The notes beneath the pieces are model-generated. The model had not been told where the DNA came from and did no database searches. It worked only from the letters and a program-made list of their open reading frames with translations. From Taklimakanibacter albus (lineage in GTDB: Bacteria; Pseudomonadota; Alphaproteobacteria; Rhizobiales; Aestuariivirgaceae): a stretch of 64,000 nt of DNA. Position numbers and translations under genes: made by a program. The stretch is taken from contig NZ_JAENHL010000008.1 in NCBI RefSeq assembly GCF_016595235.1, positions 2,162,961 to 2,226,960 of the forward strand, in the 5' to 3' direction. Numbering within the stretch: the first letter of the stretch is position 1; each line of letters starts with the position of its first letter. Of this stretch, positions 42,189-51,968 are shown one piece after another.

Positions 42189-43175
42189 TTAGCCGATGAC
42201 CCGGCGATAAAAATCCAGCCAGTTGCGCCCCATGAAGCGGGCGATATCGTCGTCCTTCCAGCCGCGACCGGAGAGCTCGTCGATGATGCGCGGGAAGTCC
42301 GCCGGCGTTTTCATCCAGTCCGGCCATTTCGGCGGCACGACCGGCGCCCAGTCGAAAGTGCTGCGGCCGGTACGCACCTGCTTGATGTAGGACAGCGGCC
42401 GCTGCCAGACGAAATCGGTACCGAGGCCGACATGCTCGATGCCGACGATACCGACGAGATGCTCGACCATGTCGCAGAAGCGTTGCAGCGTGCAGCGCAT
42501 GCCGCCCGGCAGCATGGCCGGGAACAGTGCCATGCCGAACATGCCGCCACGCTTGGCAAGGGCGCGCAATGTCTCGTCGTTCTTCAGCCGATGGGTGAGC
42601 TCGACGTCACTGGCGAAGCTCGCCGGGTTGGAATGCGTGACCGCGATCGGCGCCTCGGAGGTCTCGATCGCATCCATGGTCGTCTTCAGGCCGCAATGCG
42701 ACGTGTCGACCAGCATGCGCAGCCGGTTCATCTCCTTCACCAGCCGCTTGCCATACAGCGACAGGCCGGTGTCGACGGTTTCCTGGCAACCCGAACCGAT
42801 AAGAGTCTGATGATTGTAGGTGAGCTGGATCACGCGAATGCCGAGATCGTAAAAAATCTCGGCCAGCGCCAGATCGTCCTCCAGCGGCAAGGTATTCTGG
42901 AAGCCGAGCAGGACGGCGGTCTTGCCTTCGGCCTGGGCTGAGAGAATGTCGTCGGCGCAGCGGGCCGGGCGGATCAGGTCGGCATGATTGCGCAAGGCGC
43001 GGCGCCAACGCGACAAAGCGGACAGGGCAGCGCGCGTATTGTCGAAGGTATATTCCATGCAGGTCATGTGCACGCAGGTGACACCGCCCTTGCGCCATTC
43101 GGCGAAGACGCTCTCGTCGCATTCATCCGCCTGCAGCCCGTCGATGATGAGCATCTGTTGCGCGAGATTGGACAT
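42189..43175 (-). CDS. Membrane dipeptidase (M19) family homologue with altered metal site, copy A
   Basis: A 328-residue TIM-barrel protein of the peptidase M19 (renal dipeptidase) family. Family features are RVIQLTYNHQTLIGSGC, VDTSH with His160, VTHSN with His181, and HVGLGTDF. The usual N-terminal His-x-Asp (IIDGHxD) reads IIDGLQA at 11-16, and the bridging Glu of IEG is Gln93 in GFQNT, so two expected zinc ligands are replaced. There is no signal peptide. It heads the minus-strand group with the amidohydrolase and Tat binding protein, and has a paralogue at 49909. It may still hydrolyse a special substrate or may not be a peptidase at all. Confidence 0.8.
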   Translation of the reverse strand: MSNLAQQMLIIDGLQADECDESVFAEWRKGGVTCVHMTCMEYTFDNTRAALSALSRWRRALRNHADLIRPARCADDILSAQAEGKTAVLLGFQNTLPLEDDLALAEIFYDLGIRVIQLTYNHQTLIGSGCQETVDTGLSLYGKRLVKEMNRLRMLVDTSHCGLKTTMDAIETSEAPIAVTHSNPASFASDVELTHRLKNDETLRALAKRGGMFGMALFPAMLPGGMRCTLQRFCDMVEHLVGIVGIEHVGLGTDFVWQRPLSYIKQVRTGRSTFDWAPVVPPKWPDWMKTPADFPRIIDELSGRGWKDDDIARFMGRNWLDFYRRVIG

Positions 43176-43255
43176 AAGCGGCCTCCTGAACGGCTTGGAT
43201 GGCCTGTATCGTTATGAGCCGCCGGGAAAATCGTCCAATATCGGTTTTGGAAGCT

Positions 43256-43276
43256 GTGATATTCATGGAATATCAC
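43256..43276. promoter_or_regulatory. Candidate LysR site 1: 21-bp inverted repeat
   Basis: GTGATATTC and GAATATCAC flank ATG as a perfect 9-bp inverted repeat, and the centre has the T-N11-A form favoured by LysR proteins. It lies in the 212-bp divergent spacer, 81 bp from the M19 gene start. A second ATTC-N3-GAAT lies 43 bp further on. The GNTR-type palindromes elsewhere are unrelated. Confidence 0.65.
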
Positions 43277-43302
43277 TGGACTGAAAGACAGTTCTCAAAT
43301 AT

Positions 43303-43315
43303 AATTCTTAGAATT
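43303..43315. promoter_or_regulatory. Candidate LysR site 2: AATTCT-T-AGAATT
   Basis: A 13-bp inverted repeat whose core ATTCTTAGAAT has the same ATTC-N3-GAAT layout as the stronger site at 43261-43271. The pair, 43 bp apart, fits the two-site arrangement common for LysR-type activators. The spacer is unusually AT-rich for this window. Confidence 0.55.
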
Positions 43316-43387
43316 CAAGAAGTTAGATTGACTATTTCGGGCCTTCTTGAGAAAATCTAGCGTTCATAACAAGAAAAACTAAGCCAT

Positions 43388-44281
43388 ATGGAGCTTCGGC
43401 ATATCAGGTATTTCGTGGCGGTGGCGGAGGAGCTGCATTTCCGCCGCGCCGCCGAGCGGCTCAATGTCTCGCAGCCGCCGCTGTCGCAGCAGATCCGCCA
43501 GCTTGAGGAAGAGCTGGGTGTCGCGCTGTTCGTCCGCAATCGCCGCGGTGTCAGCCTGACGCCGGCCGGCCGGCGTTTTCTGCCGCGCGCGCGGCGCATC
43601 TTGAGCGATGTCGATATCGCGCTGCTCCTGACCAAGCGAGACTCGGCGCAGACCTTCACCGTCGGCTTCGTGAGCTCGGCGACGTCGCTGATGGCACCGA
43701 TCCTGCGCAATTTTCGCGGCGCTCATCCCGAGATCGATCTTCGTCTCGTCGAAGGCTCGACCAGCCAGCAAGGCGACATGCTGCGCAGCGGCGAAATCGA
43801 TGTCGGATTCCTGCGCCCGCCGGTGCCCGGGCGCGGCATCAATATCGAGATCCTGGTGCAGGAGCGCCTGGCGCTCATTCTGGCGAACGACCATCCTTTG
43901 GCCGGGAGGCCGCAATTGAAGCTCGCCGATATGGCGCGCGAGAGATTCGTGCTGTTCCCCCGCCCCTTGGGACCTGGCCTGTTCGATTCCATCATCGTCG
44001 CCTGCCGCAAAGCCGGCTTCTCGCCCGAGATCGATCAGATCGGCGACTCGATGCTCACCATTCTGGGGCTCGTCGCGGCGGGCCAAGGCGTATCCCTGGT
44101 ACCCGCCTCGCTGAAGCGCGACGCATCGGGCGTCGTGTTTCATCAGCCGAATGATCTGGAAGAGACGACGGCACTGGCGGCCGCCTATTCGGTCGAGCGC
44201 CTGGGCAGTCCGTTCATCCGGACCTTCATCGACAGCGTGCGCGAGATGCAGACCTGGCGCGAGATCGCGTCCTCGCCGTGA
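43388..44281 (+). CDS. LysR-family transcriptional regulator
   Basis: A 297-residue LysR regulator with an N-terminal winged helix (MELRHIRYFVAVAEELHFRR, AAERLNVSQPPLSQQIRQLE) and a periplasmic-binding-protein-like effector domain from about residue 90 (TFTVGFVSSATSLMAPILRN). The N-terminus most resembles the CatR/BenM/CbbR-style group that controls aromatic and organic acid catabolism. It is divergent from the M19-amidohydrolase-sulfurtransferase-binding protein group, and two ATTC-N3-GAAT sites lie between them. It probably activates that group when an intermediate is present. The effector is unknown. Confidence 0.85.
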   Translation: MELRHIRYFVAVAEELHFRRAAERLNVSQPPLSQQIRQLEEELGVALFVRNRRGVSLTPAGRRFLPRARRILSDVDIALLLTKRDSAQTFTVGFVSSATSLMAPILRNFRGAHPEIDLRLVEGSTSQQGDMLRSGEIDVGFLRPPVPGRGINIEILVQERLALILANDHPLAGRPQLKLADMARERFVLFPRPLGPGLFDSIIVACRKAGFSPEIDQIGDSMLTILGLVAAGQGVSLVPASLKRDASGVVFHQPNDLEETTALAAAYSVERLGSPFIRTFIDSVREMQTWREIASSP

Positions 44282-44293
44282 TGAAGAGGTCAC

Positions 44294-46690
44294 TCAGCTC
44301 ATCAGCTTGAGCTGACGGATCGGCCGGCCGGGCGAGACGGCCTGGGCGGCGGCCACGATGCCATTCGCGTCGATGCCGTAATGCCGGTAGAGATCATCGA
44401 TCGTGCCGGTCTGGCCGAAATGCTCGACGCCCAGCGAGCGGGTGCGGTGGCCGTGGACGGCGCCAAGCCAGGCGAGGGTCGCCGGATGGCCGTCGATCAC
44501 CGTCACCAGCGCACAATGCGACGGCACCTCGGCGAGCAGGCGCTCGATGTGGCTCCTGGCATGGACGAGACCATGCTCGCGGGCGCGCTGCGCCGCGGTC
44601 CAGCCGGCATTGAGCCGGTCGGCCGAGGTGATGGCGAGCAAGCCGACATCGCGGCGGTCTTCCGCCATGAGCCCAACGGCCTCGATCGCCTCGGGCGCGA
44701 GGCACCCCGTATAAGCGACGACGACCTGGGCATTGGGGCCGGGCTTGCGCATCCAATAGCCGCCATTGACGATGCCGTCGGCGAGCTCGGGCGTCATCGC
44801 CCGCGTCGGCTGGTCGATCGGCCGCGTCGAGAGGCGCAAGTAGATCGAGCCGCCGACCGCATCGCGCAGCCACGTCGTCTCATCGACCTCGGCCTCGCCC
44901 GAGCGCTGTATGTAGTCGAAAGCGAAACGCAGGATAACCGCGAGCTCATCGACAAAGGCCGGCTCGAAGCTCGCGAGACCGTCCTGCGCCATGCCGATCA
45001 ATGGTGTCGCGATCGATTGATGGGCGCCACCTTCCGGCGCCAGCGTGACGCCCGACGGCGTGGCGGCGAGAATGAAACGTGCATCCTGGTAGCAGGCGTA
45101 ATTGAGCGCATCGAGGCCGCGCTCGATGAAGGGATCATACAACGTGCCGATGGGAATGAGACGCTCGCCATTGATCGAATGCGAGAGCCCCAGCGCCGAC
45201 AGCATGATGAAGAGATTCATCTCCGCGATGCCGAGCTCGAAATGCTGGCCCTCGGGCGAGAATTCCCAGGCGAAGGTCGAGGCGATGCGTTCCTTCTTGA
45301 AGGTGTCGGCCATCTCGGTGCGCGCGAACAGCCCGCGGCGATTGACCCAGGCGCCGAGATTGGTCGAGACCGTCACATCGGGTGAGGTGGTGACGATGCG
45401 GCGCGCCAGATCGCCGTCGCTCTTGCCGATCTCGTTCATGAGATTGCCGAAGCCGGCCTGCGTCGAGACCGTCGCCGGCTGCGCCGTGGTGATTTCGGCC
45501 GGCACCGCGATGCGCGGGCTCGCGAATCGGCGGGCACCCTTCTGAATGAACGGCGCCTTCTTGAGAAAAGCGGCGAGCTCAGCCGCCGGCGTGGCGAGAC
45601 CTTCGAAAGGCTCCCATTCATGGCCGGGCCTGACTTTCAAGGTTTCGCGCAGGGTTTCCGTCTGCGTCGTCGTCATCAGGCCGGCATGATTGTCCTTGTG
45701 ACCGGCGAGCGGCAGGCCGAAGCCCTTGATGGTGTAAGCGATGAAACAGACCGGCCGATCATGTTTCTGCGCCGCTTCGAAAGCTTCGAGCAAGGACGGC
45801 AGATCATGGCCGCCGAGATTGCTCATCAGCCGCGCCACCTCGTCGTCGGAACGGCGCTCGATCAATTGCGAGACCGGACCCTGGTCGCCGATATCGTCAC
45901 GTAGGCGCTTGCGCCAGGCGGCACCACCCTGGAAGGTCAGGGCCGAATAAAGCTGATTGGGACAGCTGTCGATCCAGTCACGCAGACGTTCACCACCCGG
46001 CTCGGCGAAAGCTTCCTCGAGCAGCCTTCCATATTTGAGGATGACGACATCCCAGCCGAAATTGCGGAAGATCGATTCGAAACGCTGCCACAGGCCCTCG
46101 CGCACCACCGCATCGAGGCTCTGGCGGTTATAGTCGACGATCCACCAGGTGTTGCGCAGGCCATGTTTCCAACCTTCGAGCAAAGCCTCGAAGATATTTC
46201 CTTCATCCATCTCGGCATCGCCGATGAGCGCCACCATACGGCCTTCCGGACGTTCCGCCGCCCAGCCCTTGGCGCGCACATAATCCTGCACGAGCGAGGA
46301 GAAGAGCGTCTGGGCGACGCCCAAGCCCACCGAGCCGGTCGAGAAGTCGACATCGTCGATGTCCTTGGTGCGGGACGGATAGGACTGGGCGCCGTGATAA
46401 GCGCGGAAGGCTTCGAGCTTTTCGAGTGTCTGGTTGCCGAAGAGATATTGGATGGCGTGGAAGATCGGGCTCGCATGCGGCTTGACCGCGACGCGGTCCT
46501 CAGGCCCGAGCACGGCGAAATAAAGCGCCGTCATGATGGTGGCGAGCGAGGCGGAAGACGCCTGGTGGCCGCCGACCTTCAACCCGTCGGTCTTGGGCCG
46601 GATGTTGTTGGCGTTGTGGATGGTCCAGGTGGCGAGCCACAGAACCTTGCGCTCGAGATCGGACAGAAGGGGTAAGCGGGGATCGGTCAT
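44294..46690 (-). CDS. Homodimeric 2-oxoacid dehydrogenase E1/transketolase-like ThDP enzyme
   Basis: A 798-residue thiamine-diphosphate enzyme of the AceE type (homodimeric E1). The cofactor motif runs from GDAEMDEGN at 157-165 to Asn188 in VDYNRQ. Further features are GGHQASSASLATIM (40-53), AYTIKGFGLPLAGHKDNHAG and the C-terminal transketolase-like domain. The ATG at 46690 has GGAG upstream and is preferred to a TTG at 46714. No E2 or E3 gene is nearby. The pairing with a divergent Lrp gene recalls mdeB-mdeR of pseudomonads, where the E1-like protein handles 2-oxobutyrate from methionine. The acceptor and substrate remain open, and databases may call it transketolase. Confidence 0.78.
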   Translation of the reverse strand: MTDPRLPLLSDLERKVLWLATWTIHNANNIRPKTDGLKVGGHQASSASLATIMTALYFAVLGPEDRVAVKPHASPIFHAIQYLFGNQTLEKLEAFRAYHGAQSYPSRTKDIDDVDFSTGSVGLGVAQTLFSSLVQDYVRAKGWAAERPEGRMVALIGDAEMDEGNIFEALLEGWKHGLRNTWWIVDYNRQSLDAVVREGLWQRFESIFRNFGWDVVILKYGRLLEEAFAEPGGERLRDWIDSCPNQLYSALTFQGGAAWRKRLRDDIGDQGPVSQLIERRSDDEVARLMSNLGGHDLPSLLEAFEAAQKHDRPVCFIAYTIKGFGLPLAGHKDNHAGLMTTTQTETLRETLKVRPGHEWEPFEGLATPAAELAAFLKKAPFIQKGARRFASPRIAVPAEITTAQPATVSTQAGFGNLMNEIGKSDGDLARRIVTTSPDVTVSTNLGAWVNRRGLFARTEMADTFKKERIASTFAWEFSPEGQHFELGIAEMNLFIMLSALGLSHSINGERLIPIGTLYDPFIERGLDALNYACYQDARFILAATPSGVTLAPEGGAHQSIATPLIGMAQDGLASFEPAFVDELAVILRFAFDYIQRSGEAEVDETTWLRDAVGGSIYLRLSTRPIDQPTRAMTPELADGIVNGGYWMRKPGPNAQVVVAYTGCLAPEAIEAVGLMAEDRRDVGLLAITSADRLNAGWTAAQRAREHGLVHARSHIERLLAEVPSHCALVTVIDGHPATLAWLGAVHGHRTRSLGVEHFGQTGTIDDLYRHYGIDANGIVAAAQAVSPGRPIRQLKLMS

Positions 46691-46760
46691 CGTCAGCTCC
46701 GGAAGGGGCTTCAAGCTAACAAAACTGACGCAGAGAGTTTTACCAATTTCAGCTTGTCTG

Positions 46761-46771
46761 ATAGCTGCTAT
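46761..46771. promoter_or_regulatory. Short palindrome ATAGC-T-GCTAT in E1/Lrp spacer
   Basis: An 11-bp inverted repeat in the 130-bp spacer between the divergent E1 gene (46690) and Lrp gene (46821). Lrp-family proteins bind degenerate 13-15-bp AT-rich palindromes, so this is a weak candidate. No other clear site is seen in the spacer. Confidence 0.3.
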
Positions 46772-46820
46772 TGGCGATATCCATCTATCAGGATCAAAAT
46801 ATTAGCAGAAATCACCAACA

Positions 46821-47282
46821 ATGAAACTCGACGATATCGACCTGAGGATCGTGCGCGCCTTGCAGATGGACGGGCGCATGCCGGTGCAGGAGCTCGCCGA
46901 CAAGGTGGGGCTCTCGGCCTCGCCTTGCGCCCGGCGGGTGCGCAATCTGGAGAAAGCCGGCATCATCAAGGGTTATGCCGCGGTCATCGATCCGGCCAAG
47001 GTCGGCCTGCCGATCAGCGTCTTCGCCTCCGTCAAGCTCGAGCGCCAGCGCGAGGAAGAGCTCGACCGCTTCGCTCAGGCGATCTCGCGCTGGCCGGAAG
47101 TGGTCGACTGCTTTCTGATGACCGGGCAGCGCGATTATCTGATGCGTATCGTGGTGAGCGATCTCGAAGCCTATGAGCGCTTTCTCAAGGAGAAGCTCAC
47201 CAGGCTCGACGGCGTCGCCTCGATCGAATCGAGCTTCGCGCTCGGCGAGGTGAAACGCTCGCATGCGCTGCCGGTGAAGTGA
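46821..47282 (+). CDS. Lrp/AsnC-family transcriptional regulator
   Basis: A 153-residue regulator with an N-terminal HTH (LDDIDLRIVRALQMDGRMPV, QELADKVGLSASPCARRVRN) and a C-terminal RAM (AsnC ligand) domain (FLMTGQRDYLMRIVVSDLEA). It is divergent from the ThDP enzyme gene and is its likely local regulator, as MdeR/BkdR-type proteins are for 2-oxoacid dehydrogenases. The ligand is probably an amino acid whose breakdown yields the oxoacid. A LysR gene starts two bases after its stop, so the two regulators may be co-transcribed, an unusual tandem. Confidence 0.85.
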   Translation: MKLDDIDLRIVRALQMDGRMPVQELADKVGLSASPCARRVRNLEKAGIIKGYAAVIDPAKVGLPISVFASVKLERQREEELDRFAQAISRWPEVVDCFLMTGQRDYLMRIVVSDLEAYERFLKEKLTRLDGVASIESSFALGEVKRSHALPVK

Positions 47283-47284
47283 CG

Positions 47285-48247
47285 ATGGCGAAGCGACTGC
47301 CGCCGCTCAATCCGCTGCGCGCCTTCGAAGCCGCGGCCCGCCATCTTTCCATGTCACGCGCCGCCGCCGAGCTCAATGTCACCCATGGCGCGGTGAGCCA
47401 TCAGGTTCGGGCGCTCGAAAAGACCTTGAAGACCGCGCTGTTCATCCGCGATGCCGGCGCGATCAGGCTTTCGCCGCAGGGCGCCGCCCTGCTGCCGCGC
47501 GTGACCCAGGCCTTCGCCTCGATCACCGACGCGGTGTCGCTCCTCACCCAGCCCAGCGCCGAAGGAGACCTCGCGATCAGCTGCCTGCCGTCGCTGATGA
47601 CCTTCTGGCTCATTCCGCGCCTCAGCCGTTTCTCGCAACGACATCCGGGAGTCCGGCTGAAGCTGATCGCCTCGAACGACAAGAAGCGCGTCAATGCGCC
47701 GGATATTGACGTCTGGATCACCTATGGGATCGAGGCGTGGCCCAATCGCGACTGGAAGCTGTGGTTCGAGCCATCACTCTTTCCGGTGTGCAGCCCGGCT
47801 CTGATCAACACGCAGCCGATCCGCAGCATGGCCGATCTCAGCAAACACACGCTTCTGCATGCCGATGACGGACGCGAATGGAACACCTGGCTCGGCGCCG
47901 CGGGTCTGCCGGAACTGGCGACAGGGTCCCAGCATGTGATGTCGGATGCGCATCTGGCGACGCTGGCGGCGATCCATGGCCACGGCTTATCGTTGTGCGA
48001 CAGCCTAACCGGCGTCGATCTGCTTGCCGAAGGCCGCCTCGTCGTGCCGCTCGATCTCAACATCGTCGCGCCCGAAGCTTTCTATATCGTGTATCGGCGC
48101 GAGCTCAATCGCTCGCCGCTGGTGCGGACCTTCATCGACTGGCTGTTCTCCGAAACGCAGCTGCGCCGGCCGCCCGCCGAACCCATCCTGCGAAATACCC
48201 CCGCCGATGGGAAATCCCCGCGGAAGAAACGATCAAAGCGCCTGTGA
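47285..48247 (+). CDS. LysR-family transcriptional regulator (GcvA-like)
   Basis: A 320-residue LysR regulator of the GcvA group: LPPLNPLRAFEAAARHLSMS, RAAAELNVTHGAVSHQVRAL and TALFIRDAGAIRLSPQGAAL in the DNA-binding half, and NAPDIDVWITYGIEAW in the effector half. The ATG at 47285 lies just after the Lrp stop; a GTG at 47279 overlapping that stop is an alternative. A basic Lys/Arg tail (PRKKRSKRL) ends the protein. It lies upstream of the Tat binding protein and M19 homologue on the same strand and could regulate them. The ligand is unknown. Confidence 0.83.
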   Translation: MAKRLPPLNPLRAFEAAARHLSMSRAAAELNVTHGAVSHQVRALEKTLKTALFIRDAGAIRLSPQGAALLPRVTQAFASITDAVSLLTQPSAEGDLAISCLPSLMTFWLIPRLSRFSQRHPGVRLKLIASNDKKRVNAPDIDVWITYGIEAWPNRDWKLWFEPSLFPVCSPALINTQPIRSMADLSKHTLLHADDGREWNTWLGAAGLPELATGSQHVMSDAHLATLAAIHGHGLSLCDSLTGVDLLAEGRLVVPLDLNIVAPEAFYIVYRRELNRSPLVRTFIDWLFSETQLRRPPAEPILRNTPADGKSPRKKRSKRL

Positions 48248-48340
48248 ATAAAGCTCACACCCCTGCCGCTCTTAATCTCGTTTGCCAAAGCCCTGCGGTG
48301 AATCAACAAATCACCCGACGTGATGAAGAGGGAAACGGCG

Positions 48341-49906
48341 ATGACGCAGAACAAGCGCGGAAACATACTAGGGCAGCAGGGCATCAACCGGCGCGCGCTG
48401 CTGGGCGCCGGCATTGGCGGGCTTGGTCTCCTTGCGGGCGGACATTTCGTGCAGGCCAGCGAGCCGAAACGCGGCGGCACGCTCCGGCTCGGACTCGGCG
48501 GCGCCAGCACGACCGACAGCATGGATCCGGCGACGACGCAGAACTCCGTCGGCGCCAATCTGAACCAGCAGGTCTATAGCTGCCTTGTCGATCTCGACGA
48601 CAAGACCGAGCTCCTTGCAGGCCTCGCCGAAAAATGGAGCAGCAATACCACGCTCGACAAATGGCGTTTCGAGCTCCGCCACGGGGTCGAATTCCACGAC
48701 GGCAAGACGCTCACCGCGGACGATGTCGTCTACTCCCTGACGCGGCATATCGCGGCGGATTCGAAATCCGGCGCCAAGGCGCTGCTGAGCGGCATCAAGC
48801 GCATCGCGAGCGACGGCAAGACGGCCGTCGAGATCGAGCTGGCCGGCGGCGACGCGGATTTCCCCTATGTCCTTGCCGACTATCATCTGGGCATCGTGCC
48901 CCACGGTTTCCGCGACTGGAGCAAGCCGATCGGGACCGGCCCCTTCGCCATGAAGAGCTTCGATGCGGGCGTGCGTTCCTATGCGGAGCGCAACAAGAGC
49001 TATTTCCGTGACGGCCACCCTTACGTCGATGCGGCCGAGGTCATCGCCATCAATGATTGGACGGCGCGGCTCAATGCGCTGCAGGCCGGCGAGGTGGACA
49101 TCATCAACCGCGTCGACAGCCGTTCCGCCGCACGCCTCGCGAGCTCGGGCAAGGCCAAGGTCGTGTCGTCGCCTGGACGCACCCATTATTGCTTCGTCAT
49201 GGACACGCGTGTCGCGCCGTTCAATGACAGCAATGTGAGGCTCGCCCTCAAACATGCGATCGACCGCGACGCCATCCTGAGGCTGGCGCTGGGCGGCTAT
49301 GGCAGTATCGGCAATGATCAGTCGGTGCCTGCAAGCGATCCGCTCTTCGCCGCTTTGCCGCAGCATGCCTATGATCCCGACAAGGCGAAATTCTATCTCG
49401 GCAAGGCCGGCCTCACCGGCCTCGCAATCGATCTCAGCGCGGCGGACGGCGCTTTCGCCGGCGCCGTCGATATGGCCTTGCTGTTCCAGCAATCGGCCAA
49501 AGCGGCGGGGATCGAGGTCAATGTCGTCAAGGAGGCGGATGACGGCTACTGGGACAATATCTGGATGAAGAAGCCATTTTATATGAGCTGGTTCGGCGGC
49601 CGCCCGACCGCCGACCTCATGCTGTCGCTCGCTTACAAGAGCGATTCGCCGTGGAACGACACATTCTGGAAGAACGAGGAATTCGACACCCTGCTGGTGA
49701 AGGCGCGCGCGACGGCCGATGTCGCGGCCCGCAAAGGCATGTATGCCCGCATGCAGAACCTGGTCTGGGAAAGCGGCGGCTATCTGATTCCGGTCTTCGC
49801 CGACAATATTGATGCCCATACCCCGCGCGTCGGCGGGTTCCGGCCCAATCCGAACAGCGACCAGATGGGCAGCCGCTGCGCCGAGCAGGTCTGGCTCGAC
49901 ACCTGA
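48341..49906 (+). CDS. Peptide/opine-type ABC binding protein (family 5), Tat-exported, paralogue
   Basis: A 521-residue family 5 binding protein, clearly paralogous to the one at 38333 (shared EPKRGG, GNDQ, LPQHAYDPDKA-type and NVVKEADDGY-type stretches across the full length). The N-terminus has a twin-arginine signal (GINRRALLGAGIGGLGLLAG). The ATG at 48341 is preferred, with AGGGA seven bases upstream; GTG and ATG codons at 48320 and 48323 lack this. No permease or ATPase is attached. The gene is followed two bases later by an M19 homologue, as in the other cluster, so binding protein and M19 protein probably handle the same compound. Ligand unknown. Confidence 0.82.
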   Translation: MTQNKRGNILGQQGINRRALLGAGIGGLGLLAGGHFVQASEPKRGGTLRLGLGGASTTDSMDPATTQNSVGANLNQQVYSCLVDLDDKTELLAGLAEKWSSNTTLDKWRFELRHGVEFHDGKTLTADDVVYSLTRHIAADSKSGAKALLSGIKRIASDGKTAVEIELAGGDADFPYVLADYHLGIVPHGFRDWSKPIGTGPFAMKSFDAGVRSYAERNKSYFRDGHPYVDAAEVIAINDWTARLNALQAGEVDIINRVDSRSAARLASSGKAKVVSSPGRTHYCFVMDTRVAPFNDSNVRLALKHAIDRDAILRLALGGYGSIGNDQSVPASDPLFAALPQHAYDPDKAKFYLGKAGLTGLAIDLSAADGAFAGAVDMALLFQQSAKAAGIEVNVVKEADDGYWDNIWMKKPFYMSWFGGRPTADLMLSLAYKSDSPWNDTFWKNEEFDTLLVKARATADVAARKGMYARMQNLVWESGGYLIPVFADNIDAHTPRVGGFRPNPNSDQMGSRCAEQVWLDT

Positions 49907-49908
49907 TC

Positions 49909-50882
49909 ATGACTATCATCGAGACACTGGATAATCCGATCATCTGCGACATGACGCTGCCCTGGTTCACCGATCATATGGTAGACCAGGACATCACCTT
50001 GCCCCGCTTCAAGAAAGCGGGTGTCGATTTCGTGTCGCTCACGGTCAGCGTGCCGGAGAATTCGCTGAATTCGACCATCCGGCATATCGCCCGAGTGAAA
50101 GATCATATCGCCGCCCGGCCTGACACGCTGAGCTTCGCGACCACCGCCGATGAGATCATGGCGGCCAAGCAGAAGGGCCTTCTGGCGGTCGGCTTCCATT
50201 TTCAGGGCACCGAGCCTTTCGACGGTTCGGTCGAGCTCGTCGAGCTTTTTGCCGAGCTCGGTGTCCGCCATGTGCTTCTCGCCTATAATCAGAAGAATCT
50301 CGTGGGCGACGGCTGCGTCGAGCGAACCGATGCCGGGCTCAGCCGCTATGGGATCCGTCTCATCGAGGCGATGAACCGCGCCGCCATGATCGTCGATGGC
50401 TCACATACGGGCTACCGCACGAGCATGGAGGCGATCGAAATCTGCGCACGGCCGTTCATCTTCTCGCATTCCAATGCCCACGCGCTGGTCCCGCATTACC
50501 GCAACATCAAGGACGATCAGATCAAAGCCTGTGCCCGCACGGGCGGCATCATCGGTATCAATGGCGTGAACGAGTTCCTCGGCGAGACGAAGGCGACGAC
50601 GGAGGCGATGTTCCGCCATGTGGATTACATCGCCAATCTGGTGGGGCCCCAGCATGTCGGCATCGGCCTCGATTATGTGAAGGATTACGACGCCATCTGG
50701 GGCTGGATGCAGGACAATCCCGATCTGTGGCCCGACAATGACGGCGCGGCGCCCATCTATCCCGATCATGCCCAGCCGGAACAGATCCTCGAGCTGGCGG
50801 CAATGCTGCTCAAATCAGGCTATTCGCCGGCGCATGTGCGCGGCATTCTGGGTGAGAACTATTTGAGAGTCCTGCGCCAGCA

Positions 50883-50904
<22 letters not shown>
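49909..50904 (+). CDS. Membrane dipeptidase (M19) family homologue with altered metal site, copy B
   Basis: A 331-residue M19-type TIM-barrel protein, paralogous to the one at 42189. Present: VDGSH with His166, FSHSN with His187, HVGIGLDY, and AYNQKNLVGDGC. The N-terminal metal motif reads IICDMTLPW (11-19) with no His-x-Asp, and the bridging Glu position is Gln99 in HFQGT. The same two sites are thus lost as in copy A. There is no signal peptide. It directly follows the Tat binding protein gene and its last 22 bp overlap the convergent ABC ATPase gene. Whether it retains hydrolytic activity is uncertain. Confidence 0.8.
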
Positions 50905-51960
<1,056 letters not shown>

Positions 51961-51968
<8 letters not shown>

